From positions 1-34,910 of the forward strand of contig PBBY01000020.1 of NCBI GenBank assembly GCA_002716765.1: a stretch of DNA of 34,910 bases, read 5' to 3'. Below the pieces are notes generated by a model. The model saw only the letters and a program-made list of their open reading frames with translations. It had not been told where the DNA came from and did no database searches. How positions within the stretch are numbered: position 1 is the first letter of the stretch; each line of letters begins with the position of its first letter. Shown piece by piece: positions 1 to 8,889 of the stretch. The stretch comes from Candidatus Magasanikiibacteriota bacterium (GTDB lineage Bacteria > Patescibacteriota > Patescibacteriia > Magasanikbacterales > UBA922). The position numbers were made by a program, and so were the translations under genes.

Positions 1-65
1 GCCAAAACCTCCGGCTCCGCCAAAACCTCCGGCTCCGCCAAAACCTCCGGCTCCGCCAAAACCTG
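1..65 (+). repeat. 18-bp tandem repeat (GCCAAAACCTCCGGCTCC, three full copies plus a partial) encoding PKPPAP repeats
   Basis: Direct reading: gccaaaacctccggctcc occurs three times head-to-tail from base 1, then gccaaaacct; probably continues upstream of the window. Confidence 0.95.
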
Positions 66-1132
66 CTTCTAGTGACGTAACAATTGTTTCGCCACCACTT
101 AAGATATTGCAAAAAAAGGTAAAAGAAACTATTGAAAAAAAACCAAAAAAACCGGAACAGAGTTTGGTAAAAAAAGAAACTCAAACATTAAGTACCACCA
201 CACCGGTTACCGGTATTTTTGTAGATGAAGCAAGAGCAAAAGAGCATTGGGATGCAGAAGATCATAAATCATTATTAGATTTTGCAGAAGATGCGCCAAA
301 AATTCATGATCCAATTACCGATTTTACGAATGCAAAAGTAGATGCGGTATTTCGTAATATAGATTTACCTATTTCAGATGAGCTTCGACCAAGAATCCGC
401 TCACTTATTTTGTCGCGTCTAAAAGGTATTCGATCAAATGATCAGGTAGAAGAAAAACTTGCCGCATCAAAAGAAATAGGAGGTTTTGCTTTTACAGAAA
501 CAGAAATTTCGCAAGTTATGCGTGCGATTGCTCTTGGATTAAATCACAAAAAGTCCCAGATAAAAGAGGTAAAAAACATCCCTAAAATACAAAAAAAAGA
601 TACGAGCCCATCTATTCCATTACCCCCAGAAGAAATAATAGCTAATACAAAAAAACAGCCGGTGCTGGAACCTATGACAAATAATGTGTTATCGCGACAA
701 TCCACCGGAAATAAACCAATATTACACGATGTATTACCGGCACAAAATCACACACCAATACCAGAAAAGCCCAGTGAATTACAAAAAGCAAAAGCATCAA
801 TACAAATAAATAGACAAAGCATGGGGCCTGTACAAGAATTAGAAAACATGTCTATTGTTGCATTTCGTCGGTTGTCTCCTGACCCGAAAAATGCTATAGT
901 GCAAGTAGAAAACATGATTAATACAATAAAAAATGAATCATTTTTATTCTATATAGAGGCAAAAAAAGCATGGTATTCTAGCCCATTATTTTTGCAATAT
1001 CACGGGCTTATTACAGAAGCAATCAACAGTAAAAGAACACTACAAGAACAATTAGCCTTTCAAAATGTGCCAAATCCATTAACTATGGCAGATTTAGAAG
1101 TCCTTATTACTTTTAATCATTCTTTGATATAG
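2..1132 (+). CDS. 5'-truncated protein with Pro/Lys-rich repeats and a conserved-looking C-terminal region; hypothetical
   Basis: Frame 2 is open from base 2 (PKPPAPPKPPAPPKPPAPPKPASSDVTIVSPPLKILQKKVKE...); the track start at 107 is an internal TTG. Stop TAG 3 nt before the PrgI ATG. Confidence 0.8.
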   Translation, partial: PKPPAPPKPPAPPKPPAPPKPASSDVTIVSPPLKILQKKVKETIEKKPKKPEQSLVKKETQTLSTTTPVTGIFVDEARAKEHWDAEDHKSLLDFAEDAPKIHDPITDFTNAKVDAVFRNIDLPISDELRPRIRSLILSRLKGIRSNDQVEEKLAASKEIGGFAFTETEISQVMRAIALGLNHKKSQIKEVKNIPKIQKKDTSPSIPLPPEEIIANTKKQPVLEPMTNNVLSRQSTGNKPILHDVLPAQNHTPIPEKPSELQKAKASIQINRQSMGPVQELENMSIVAFRRLSPDPKNAIVQVENMINTIKNESFLFYIEAKKAWYSSPLFLQYHGLITEAINSKRTLQEQLAFQNVPNPLTMADLEVLITFNHSLI

Positions 1133-1135
1133 TGT

Positions 1136-1570
1136 ATGCAGCAATTTGTTGTACCACAATTTATAGAAGTAGAAGACAAAATTTTTGGCCCGGTTACGAC
1201 CAGGCAGTTTCTTATTTTACTTATAGCCGGTGGTGTTATTTTTCTTGCATATAGATTTGGCGATTTTGCACTTTTTATTATTACCCTTGCTATTTTGGGC
1301 GGCTTTGCACTTGTTTTGGCGTTTGTTAAAGTAAATGGGCAAAGTTTTCATTACTTTTTACTTAATATCGGAGAAAATCTCAGAAAACCAAGTTTACGTG
1401 TTTGGGAAAAGTCATATAGTAAGAAAGAGTTAGACTATTTACGTAATATTGTGGTAGAAAAAAAAGAAGTAGAGCAGGTTAAAAGAGACGTGCGAAAAAG
1501 TTATATACGAGATTTGTCGCTATTGGTAAATACGGGCGGATATTACAATCCAGAACAGCGAAAAAAATAG
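1136..1570 (+). CDS. PrgI family protein (T4SS-associated small membrane protein)
   Basis: N-terminal VPQFIEVEDKIFGPVTTRQFLILL followed by paired TM helices and ...NIGENLRKPSLRVWEK, typical of the PrgI family; directly upstream of VirB4-like genes. Confidence 0.8.
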   Translation: MQQFVVPQFIEVEDKIFGPVTTRQFLILLIAGGVIFLAYRFGDFALFIITLAILGGFALVLAFVKVNGQSFHYFLLNIGENLRKPSLRVWEKSYSKKELDYLRNIVVEKKEVEQVKRDVRKSYIRDLSLLVNTGGYYNPEQRKK

Positions 1571-1577
1571 GTAGGTC

Positions 1578-2270
1578 ATGCATATGAAAAGTAAAAAAGC
1601 AAAAAAGAAAAAAGCAAAAAAACCAGCAAGTCAGGCGTACTTACCAATAAACGAAATTAAGGAAGATGTGGTAATTATGAAAGACGGCACATTTCGATCG
1701 GTACTTATTACATCGAGTATTAATTTTGCGCTAAAATCAGAAGAAGAGCAAATGGCACTTATTTCTAATTATGTCGGATTTTTGAATTCCTTGGATTTTC
1801 CTATGCAAATTGTGGTCCAATCCAGAAGGCTTCGCATTCAGCCATATTTAGATAGTCTTGTTCAATTAGAAAATAAGCAAAAAAATGAATTACTAAAAGT
1901 GCAAATATCGGATTATAGATCATATATTAAAGAATTAGTAGAAATAGGAGAAATCATGACAAAAAAGTTTTATGTGGTGGTACCATTTGATCCAATGTCA
2001 AGCACAAAAAAAACTTTTTGGTCCAGGTTAAAAGAGGTGATTCATCCAATAATGACAGTCCGCGTAAAAGAAGAGCGATTCTTAAAAAGAAAAGAAGCGC
2101 TAATGATGCGTGTTCGCCAAGTAAAAACTGGTTTAGAAGGTATGGGTTTGGGTGTTACCCCACTTAATTCACAAGCATTAATAGAATTATATTATCAAAC
2201 ATATAATCCAGAGATTTCTTTTTCTGAACAATTACAAGACATAGGCGAAGTGCGGGTTGAAACTATATAG
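1578..2270 (+). CDS. VirB4/TraC-like N-terminal domain protein (separate ORF)
   Basis: 230 aa; ...IKEDVVIMKDGTFRSVLITSSINFALKSEEEQ... and VVQSRRLRIQPYL resemble the VirB4/TraC N-terminal region; tight spacing to both neighbours. Confidence 0.65.
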   Translation: MHMKSKKAKKKKAKKPASQAYLPINEIKEDVVIMKDGTFRSVLITSSINFALKSEEEQMALISNYVGFLNSLDFPMQIVVQSRRLRIQPYLDSLVQLENKQKNELLKVQISDYRSYIKELVEIGEIMTKKFYVVVPFDPMSSTKKTFWSRLKEVIHPIMTVRVKEERFLKRKEALMMRVRQVKTGLEGMGLGVTPLNSQALIELYYQTYNPEISFSEQLQDIGEVRVETI

Positions 2271-2276
2271 TATTTT

Positions 2277-4154
2277 ATGGCATTTAAACCATCCACAACT
2301 CAAATAAGTAAAAAACAAAAAAAGGGCAAAGATGATTTGCAAAAAACTGTGGCTTCGGAATTGGTAACACTAGAAGAAGAGCGCGCGTACAGGGCCGGAA
2401 CCGTTGCAGTTAGAGATTTAATTGCACCATCTGCTTTTAGGGTAGAAAGTAATTATGTACAACTTGGTGATGTATTTTTGCGCACTATTTTTGTTATTAC
2501 TTATCCACGATATATTTCTGTTGGTTGGAGTGCGCCAATTTTAAATTTAAACATGACTATGGACGTTAGCATGTTTTTTTATCCTATCCAATCGCCAGTT
2601 ATTTTAAAACAACTAAAAAAGAAGGTGGGTGCCCTGGAAGCACAGATTAGTTCGGACGCAGAAAAAGGTGCTCCACGAGACCCAATCAGAGAAACCGCCC
2701 TTCGAGATATAGAACAATTACGAGATGACTTAACTCAAGGAGTAGAGCATTTTTTTCAATTTGCTTTTTATACTACCATTTACGCAAAAGACAAAGAAGA
2801 GTTAGATAAAGCAACCGAAGATATAGAAAATGTATTTGGAACAAAACTTATTTATAGCAAGCACGTATTATATCAGGCCGAACAAGGATTTAATTCTACT
2901 GTACCATTTGGGCTCGATGAATTAAATGTGGCATTTAATATGAATTCTTCGCCAATTGCATCGTCCTTTCCATTTATGTCTTCGGAGCTTACTAGCGATA
3001 ATGGTATTTTATACGGTATTAATCGACACAATAATAGTCTTATTTTATTCGATAGATTTTCTTTACTTAATGCTAATATGGTAGTATTTGCCGTTGCTGG
3101 AGCTGGAAAGTCGTATACGGTAAAATTAGAAGTATTACGCAGTATGATGATGGGAACTGATGTTATTATAATAGATCCAGAAATGGAATATTCGCATTTA
3201 TGCGAAGCGGTTGGTGGAACATATGTAAACATTTCTCTTGCATCCGAAAGTAAAGTTAATCCGTTCGATTTACCACGACCGGTTGGTGGTATGCAAATGT
3301 CTACCGAAGACATAATCAGAAGTGCTATTATTACATTAAAAGGGCTTATTCGTATTATGTTTGGTTCACTTACGGCACAAGAAGATTCCATTATGGACAG
3401 AGCGCTTTTAGAAACGTATGCCAAAAAAGATATAACTAGCAATTCAGATTTAACAACAATCGAGCCACCGATTATGCAAGATTTACTTGATGTATTGCAA
3501 GGAATGGATGGTGCGGACACGTTGGCAATTAAATTACGTAAATACACCGAAGGAACGTTTTCTGGATTATTTAATGCACCAACCAATGTAAATACCAATA
3601 ATCAATTAGTCGTGTTTAGTGTCCGTGATTTAGAAGACGAATTACGACCAATGGCTATTTATTCACTTATTAATTATATTTGGAATATTGTACGAAGTGA
3701 AAGAAAAAAGCGTATTCTTATTATAGACGAGGCGTGGTGGCTTATGATGCATGAAGACAGTGCCAAGTTTATTTATGCGCTGGTAAAGCGGTGTAGAAAA
3801 TATTATTTAGGTGTTACAACGATTACACAAGACGTAAATGATTTTCTTGCATCTCAATACGGAAAAGCAATTGTAACTAACTCAGCCTTACAATTGCTTA
3901 TGCGACAATCGCCGGCTGCAATTGATTTGGTGCAAAAAACCTTTATGCTTACAGAAGGGGAGCGCTATTTATTGCTCGAAAGTGCGGTTGGAGAAGGAAT
4001 ATTTTTTGCTGGTTTAAAACATGCGGCAATTCATGTGGTTGCGTCATATACCGAAGATCAACTTATAACATCGGACCCGCGCCAATTATTGGAAATTGAA
4101 AAAGCAAAAAAAGAATTTGCAGAAAAATTGCAAATGCAAAGGGGAGAGGTGTAA
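2277..4154 (+). CDS. virB4: VirB4-family type IV secretion/conjugation ATPase
   Basis: Walker A AGAGKSYT, Walker B RILIIDEAWWLM, C-terminal TTITQDVNDFLASQYGKAIVTNSALQLLMRQ. Confidence 0.9.
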   Translation: MAFKPSTTQISKKQKKGKDDLQKTVASELVTLEEERAYRAGTVAVRDLIAPSAFRVESNYVQLGDVFLRTIFVITYPRYISVGWSAPILNLNMTMDVSMFFYPIQSPVILKQLKKKVGALEAQISSDAEKGAPRDPIRETALRDIEQLRDDLTQGVEHFFQFAFYTTIYAKDKEELDKATEDIENVFGTKLIYSKHVLYQAEQGFNSTVPFGLDELNVAFNMNSSPIASSFPFMSSELTSDNGILYGINRHNNSLILFDRFSLLNANMVVFAVAGAGKSYTVKLEVLRSMMMGTDVIIIDPEMEYSHLCEAVGGTYVNISLASESKVNPFDLPRPVGGMQMSTEDIIRSAIITLKGLIRIMFGSLTAQEDSIMDRALLETYAKKDITSNSDLTTIEPPIMQDLLDVLQGMDGADTLAIKLRKYTEGTFSGLFNAPTNVNTNNQLVVFSVRDLEDELRPMAIYSLINYIWNIVRSERKKRILIIDEAWWLMMHEDSAKFIYALVKRCRKYYLGVTTITQDVNDFLASQYGKAIVTNSALQLLMRQSPAAIDLVQKTFMLTEGERYLLLESAVGEGIFFAGLKHAAIHVVASYTEDQLITSDPRQLLEIEKAKKEFAEKLQMQRGEV

Positions 4155-4190
4155 TATATATTTCATTATCTATCTATAATATTTATTTCT

Positions 4191-4781
4191 ATGATGACAT
4201 TACGACAACGATTAAGTTTAATAATAGGTGTTGTGATTATTGGTATTATTATATTACTCCTTTTGGTGTTTAGAGAAAAACCACAACCAGAACAGGTGAT
4301 AGAGCCAGATGTGGTAGAGGTAGAAGAAACCATACCAGTACCAGACTACCCATTGGAAGATTTTGAAGAAGAGTTGGGGATTCAGGCGGCACCGGTAAAA
4401 GAAGTGGTAAAAGAAGATCCGGGATCATTATATCTACGACAAATAGCACGAATATTTACCGAACGATTTGGTACATATTCTACCCATAACGAAACCAATA
4501 ATACTGATGATATATTTTCTATGGCAACTGACAGTATGGTTGCTTATATGAAAACACAAGAAGTAACACGAACAAAAACATATACCGGCGCAACACTTCG
4601 CGTAATAAGTAGTAGTGTATCATTGCTTTCAGAAGACGCGGCAGAGGTAGAGGTTGCAGCACAAGAAATTGTACGAAAAAATGGTACACAAAATACGCGA
4701 CAAAAAGAAGGGGTGGTAAAATTTGTAAAACAGAATGGTGATTGGAGAGTAAATGGATTGTATTGGAATACTATTGAGTAG
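4191..4781 (+). CDS. Membrane-anchored hypothetical protein (one N-terminal TM, soluble C-terminal domain)
   Basis: 196 aa; N-terminal LSLIIGVVIIGIIILLLLVF, acidic/proline linker, then a globular-looking domain ending VVKFVKQNGDWRVNGLYW. Confidence 0.65.
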   Translation: MMTLRQRLSLIIGVVIIGIIILLLLVFREKPQPEQVIEPDVVEVEETIPVPDYPLEDFEEELGIQAAPVKEVVKEDPGSLYLRQIARIFTERFGTYSTHNETNNTDDIFSMATDSMVAYMKTQEVTRTKTYTGATLRVISSSVSLLSEDAAEVEVAAQEIVRKNGTQNTRQKEGVVKFVKQNGDWRVNGLYWNTIE

Positions 4782-4788
4782 TAGCGCT

Positions 4789-5502
4789 ATGCATTACCAT
4801 AAGAAATTATGGCAATATCTCCAAGATGTACTTTTTCCTCGGTTTTGCTTGGGGTGTAAAAAAGAAGGAGAAGTATTATGTAGTATATGTATTAAAAAAA
4901 TACCAATTCCTGGTATTTTTTTATGCCCAAACTGCTGTATGGATTCAGAAAATGGCATAATGTGTGGCAAAAAATGCGCAAAAACCATGGTATTGCGTCA
5001 AGTAATTTCTTGTGTGCCGTATAATGAAAATACGTTAAGTGGAAAAGTAATCAGAGATATGAAATATGACTATATTACAGAGTATAATACGATTATTGCA
5101 CAACATATTGCACAATTCTTTGTGCGTTTCCCAGGCGTGTTGCCAGAAATTAGCATGGTTGTTCCAGTACCACTGCATAAGAAGCGATATATAGCACGGG
5201 GATTTAATCAAGCAGAATATATTGCTCAGAGTGTTTCTGCGGTATGTAATAAGCCCTGTGGTAATGTGTTAACACGAACAGCGCACACTAAGCAGCAAGC
5301 GCATTTAACTCGGCAAAAAAGAAAAACAAATATGCAGAACGCTTTTTCACTTAACATACACACTAAAGGAAGTGTATTTGGAAAACATATTCTTTTAATA
5401 GATGATGTGTATACTACCGGCTCAACCATGAATGAGTGTGCAAGAGTCCTAAAAGAGGCTGGTGCGAGCAATATTGTTGGATTTACTTATGCTAGAGGAT
5501 AA
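4789..5502 (+). CDS. comF: ComF family protein (phosphoribosyltransferase-like)
   Basis: Zn-ribbon CLGCKKEGEVLCSIC; PRTase motif HILLIDDVYTTGSTMNECARVLKEAGA. The track start at 4753 overlaps the upstream gene; ATG 4789 (MHYHKKLWQYLQDVLFPRFCLGC) is more likely. Confidence 0.85.
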   Translation: MHYHKKLWQYLQDVLFPRFCLGCKKEGEVLCSICIKKIPIPGIFLCPNCCMDSENGIMCGKKCAKTMVLRQVISCVPYNENTLSGKVIRDMKYDYITEYNTIIAQHIAQFFVRFPGVLPEISMVVPVPLHKKRYIARGFNQAEYIAQSVSAVCNKPCGNVLTRTAHTKQQAHLTRQKRKTNMQNAFSLNIHTKGSVFGKHILLIDDVYTTGSTMNECARVLKEAGASNIVGFTYARG

Positions 5503-5503
5503 T

Positions 5504-5533
5504 AAAAAGCACCAGCGTTTCCTGGTGCTTTTT
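5504..5533. terminator. Bidirectional intrinsic terminator between comF (+) and the Cys-rich gene (-)
   Basis: AAAAAGCACCAG-cgtttc-CTGGTGCTTTTT, 12-bp perfect stem. Confidence 0.9.
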
Positions 5534-5546
5534 ATTCCTACTGTGC

Positions 5547-6845
5547 TTAGTTTATATAATCACAAGTCATGGTAGAGTCATTTGGTTGCCTGTTTTCAGA
5601 CCCTTCACAAGTGGTACGTGTCCAGCAAATACCATTTTCTGGTTTTTCGTATAATCCCGGAGGGCATACGCAAGCGGTGTGGTCTGCATTTGGTCTGGTT
5701 TCTCCTTGGCAGGTGTGACATTCTCGTGCATTTTCATCTAGAACAAGATCGTCTCCTCCAACACAACTTTCTCTACTCATACAGTGGTGATATTGAGTGC
5801 TATAATACAACCCTTCTGGACAGACACAGCTAGTTTGATCGCTGTTTGGGATAAGTCCATTTGAGCAGGGAATACAGGCAGTGTAGTTCTCATATTCTTC
5901 TATAACATCTTCACATACACAGCTAGTTTGGTTTGCGTTAGGGGTGAATCCTCCCGTACAGTACTCACAATTCATTTCGTTATTAATTATACTGTTATCT
6001 CCGCACTCAAAAGTACAGGTGTTATTGTTTGAACAGTTTGCGTCATATGTCCATTCATTATTGGAATTTTCATCAAGATCCCATGGATTGCTTAAATCTT
6101 CGCAACTACTCCAGATTCCATGGTGTGATTCCGGTTCATTGGTACAGGTAATTGCAAAAGGAAAGCTTTCGCACTGGTTTGTTGCAGGATTTACTCGTTC
6201 TCCAGTTCCACAACGATAGCTACAAGGTAGTCTATTTTCATATTCAGGGTTACAGAATTCGGTAGCTGCCTCAGGACCAGGTCCAGACCATGTATAATTT
6301 ACTTCTCCGCCATCATGACCTCTGCAAACTGAATTTGCTCCTTCTGGGGGTGGTGAGGGGTTTCCTTCTTCATCAACACATGAGCCACTATTGCTGGCTT
6401 GGTTAATAGTCTCAGGAGTAGGAGTGTCAATATTATCTATCGGGTCAGATTTTTCTTCGTAGCTTGATTCTGATTTTTTACACGATATGCCATCTTTTGA
6501 ATCTCTGTCTACGGTTGGTTCATATCCTTTTGGGCATTCTGCACAAGCCGAGAGACATATTTCTTCTAATCTTTGTCGCAACTCTTGGTTAGAAAGTCTT
6601 TGAGATGAGGCGGCAACCTTTTGTCCTGAGTAGCAAAAACCTCTGGCAGACCCAGCGCGTGTTATAGAAAAAGAATTCAAGCCACATTTTTTTATTTTTT
6701 TAGGCAATTTATTTTGACTAACCTGGTTTACTGGTAAAAATGCAAGAGCAATGCCTGCTGCGGCAAAAAGTGCTGCAGTTGCAAGCGCAAGCTTTGTGTT
6801 TGTTACACTCTGTGTGCGTGTTTCTGTTTTTTTTCTTTTAGCCAT
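5547..6845 (-). CDS. Cys-rich secreted/anchored protein 1 with EGF/GCC2_GCC3-like repeats
   Basis: Likely start MAKRKK at 6845 (track start 6893 adds 16 residues and overlaps the AAA gene). TQSVTNTKLALATAALFAAAGIALAF anchor; repeats CTGGFTPNANQTSCVC / CSNGLIPNSDQTSCVC / CQGETRPNADHTACVC. Confidence 0.8.
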   Translation of the reverse strand: MAKRKKTETRTQSVTNTKLALATAALFAAAGIALAFLPVNQVSQNKLPKKIKKCGLNSFSITRAGSARGFCYSGQKVAASSQRLSNQELRQRLEEICLSACAECPKGYEPTVDRDSKDGISCKKSESSYEEKSDPIDNIDTPTPETINQASNSGSCVDEEGNPSPPPEGANSVCRGHDGGEVNYTWSGPGPEAATEFCNPEYENRLPCSYRCGTGERVNPATNQCESFPFAITCTNEPESHHGIWSSCEDLSNPWDLDENSNNEWTYDANCSNNNTCTFECGDNSIINNEMNCEYCTGGFTPNANQTSCVCEDVIEEYENYTACIPCSNGLIPNSDQTSCVCPEGLYYSTQYHHCMSRESCVGGDDLVLDENARECHTCQGETRPNADHTACVCPPGLYEKPENGICWTRTTCEGSENRQPNDSTMTCDYIN

Positions 6846-6880
6846 AGGCAAAATATACAATAAGTAATATAAATAAAATA

Positions 6881-8023
6881 CTAAGTAAGCCACTCATCCA
6901 CTACTGTCTCAATGTCTGATGCGTCTACCGAGAGGAGCCCCTTTTTTGCTAAAACATCTTCTTCTTTCTCTCGTTTTTCTATCAGGATTTGTTTCTCTGA
7001 TGGATTGGTTGCTTGGGAAATTTTTTGATCAAGTGATTGAATACTTTCCCATATTTTTTGAATATCCGGATGTTTTTTTATGGTAGCATCACACAAAATA
7101 AGTTGTACCGCTTGATTTATATGAGAAACACGCACAAGAGAAGCAGCTTCGTCTATGGCATCAATAGCTTTGTCGGGAAGAGTTCGTTTTTTAATTTTTT
7201 GATGAGTTAGTGTTACGGCTTTTTTTAGTGCTTCATTTGTAAACTGTACCCTGTGGTGGCATTCGTATTTTTCTTTTATCCCTTTTAAAATATCAAAAGT
7301 TTCTTTTTGTGTTGGTGCTTTTATGTTTACGGGCTGGAATCGGCGCTCTAGTGCTGGGTCGGTGGTAACATAGTTTTCGTATTCGTCTGTGGTGGTTGCG
7401 CCAATAAGTTGCAATTCTCCTCGGGCAAGTGCTGGTTTTAGGATATCACCTAAATTGACCGACCCTTCTGTTCCTTGAGACTGAATAACAGAATGAAATT
7501 CATCGATAAATAAAATGATTGATCTGTTTGATCGCTTAATTTCTTCTACGAGTTTTTTTGCTCGTTCTTCAAACTCTCCTCGGTATTTTGTTCCAGAAAG
7601 AAGATTTGCTACATTTAGAGAAAGGACACGTTTTCCTTGAATTGTTTCAGGAACATCTCCTTTTGCGATTTGTACAGCTATACCTTCTGCAATAGCTGTT
7701 TTTCCTACACCAGGTGCTCCAACAAGAATGGCATTGTTTTTTCTTTTTCGAGATAGTATTTGTGCCAGTCGTACAATTTCTTTTTCACGACCAATAACTG
7801 GATCAATTTTCCCTAATCTTGCTAATTCAGTAAAGTTAACAGTAAAGGAGTTTAATATAGGGGTTCGCCCACTAGAACCAGTTGATTGCAGTCTGCTAAA
7901 AAGAGAAGACACAAGAAGCGATGGTTTTTTTACGGTAACAAATTGGTATAGCGCAAATAGTAGTAATGCACCAATAACATAGTAGATACTGGGCGGTTGA
8001 AGGAACGATTGGATGGAGTCCAT
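6881..8023 (-). CDS. Membrane-anchored single-AAA+ (ClpA/B/C D1-like) ATPase lacking D2
   Basis: GAPGVGKTA Walker A, ILFIDEFH Walker B, GATTTDEY, ALERRFQ; N-terminal TM IYYVIGALLLFALYQF; ends ...VDASDIETVVDEWLT where D2 would begin. Likely start MDSIQS at 8023. Confidence 0.85.
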   Translation of the reverse strand: MDSIQSFLQPPSIYYVIGALLLFALYQFVTVKKPSLLVSSLFSRLQSTGSSGRTPILNSFTVNFTELARLGKIDPVIGREKEIVRLAQILSRKRKNNAILVGAPGVGKTAIAEGIAVQIAKGDVPETIQGKRVLSLNVANLLSGTKYRGEFEERAKKLVEEIKRSNRSIILFIDEFHSVIQSQGTEGSVNLGDILKPALARGELQLIGATTTDEYENYVTTDPALERRFQPVNIKAPTQKETFDILKGIKEKYECHHRVQFTNEALKKAVTLTHQKIKKRTLPDKAIDAIDEAASLVRVSHINQAVQLILCDATIKKHPDIQKIWESIQSLDQKISQATNPSEKQILIEKREKEEDVLAKKGLLSVDASDIETVVDEWLT

Positions 8024-8109
8024 ATAATGGTTTTTATGAATAGATGTGTATAGTATATCACATTTTTTCTTCCATGAAAAAACCAAGAGTGATACATACT
8101 TTTGGTATA

Positions 8110-8140
8110 AAAAATCCCGTCACAATGTGTCGGGATTTTT
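8110..8140 (-). terminator. Intrinsic terminator downstream of Cys-rich gene 2
   Basis: AAAAATCCCG...CGGGATTTTT, 10-bp stem with further inner CACA/TGTG complementarity. Confidence 0.75.
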
Positions 8141-8145
8141 GAGGA

Positions 8146-8853
8146 TTATATTCGGATACACTCTTCTTGATTGCCACTTAGTATTTCACCTGGATCGCAG
8201 CAACTAGTTCTGTTTTGGTTGTCGAGATACGAATCTGATCCAAGGGGGCAGGTACAAGAAAGCTCTTCATTTGTCTCTGTAAGAAGCGCATTTTCACCAC
8301 ACATGTAAATGCAGCTATTTTCTTCTGGACCGGGTATGTATCCAGGGTTACACGGGCAAAGTCTTTTCCAGTTCCATAGTGTTGCGGGCATTGAATCGTT
8401 TGGGATTCTGGTGAGCTGTTCCGTTGTGTTTGGGCCGCACGCAGGATCATTTATTGCTTGTGATGAGAGTAGTATACTACCACCACTTCCTGGGATTACT
8501 TCTCTTCCAAGACACTCTTCTTTATTTTCAGAAAGTTCATAGTTTGGTGGACAAAGTGAGGTGCACCCTCCGTGTTTGTTGGGTATTTGTCTTTTGGGGT
8601 CACAGTTTTGTGTATTGTCTTCCTGGGTAGGTGAAATAGTGGTTTCGAATTTTCTTTGTGCGATTGTTTTTGAGGTTTCTATTTGCATTTTTTGCGTACC
8701 AAGTTGTTGTGTTCGTTTTGCTGATCTACTTGGTTGTGTGTTTTTCTTTTCTTGTTGTGGTACGACAATAAACGCAAGGCCACTTGCTATAAGTAGAGAG
8801 GCTGTTGCAAGTGCTAATTTAGTGCTAGTAACACTATGAGTTTTTGTTGGCAT
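8146..8853 (-). CDS. Cys-rich secreted/anchored protein 2
   Basis: MPTKTHSVTSTKLALATASLLIASGLAF anchor shared with neighbours; Cys-rich C-terminal half (CGENALLTETNEELSCTCPLGSD, CCDPGEILSGNQEEC). Confidence 0.75.
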   Translation of the reverse strand: MPTKTHSVTSTKLALATASLLIASGLAFIVVPQQEKKNTQPSRSAKRTQQLGTQKMQIETSKTIAQRKFETTISPTQEDNTQNCDPKRQIPNKHGGCTSLCPPNYELSENKEECLGREVIPGSGGSILLSSQAINDPACGPNTTEQLTRIPNDSMPATLWNWKRLCPCNPGYIPGPEENSCIYMCGENALLTETNEELSCTCPLGSDSYLDNQNRTSCCDPGEILSGNQEECIRI

Positions 8854-8889
8854 AGTTTTGGTTAGTAAATAGTATTGATACGTAATAAC

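Noticed and set aside
1-65. CRISPR-like repeat array
   Set aside because: Direct 18-bp repeats without spacers, in frame with a coding sequence
2873-3598. 241-aa minus-strand ORF inside virB4
   Set aside because: Antisense to a strongly supported VirB4 ATPase frame; composition fits a mirror-frame artefact in AT-rich coding DNA
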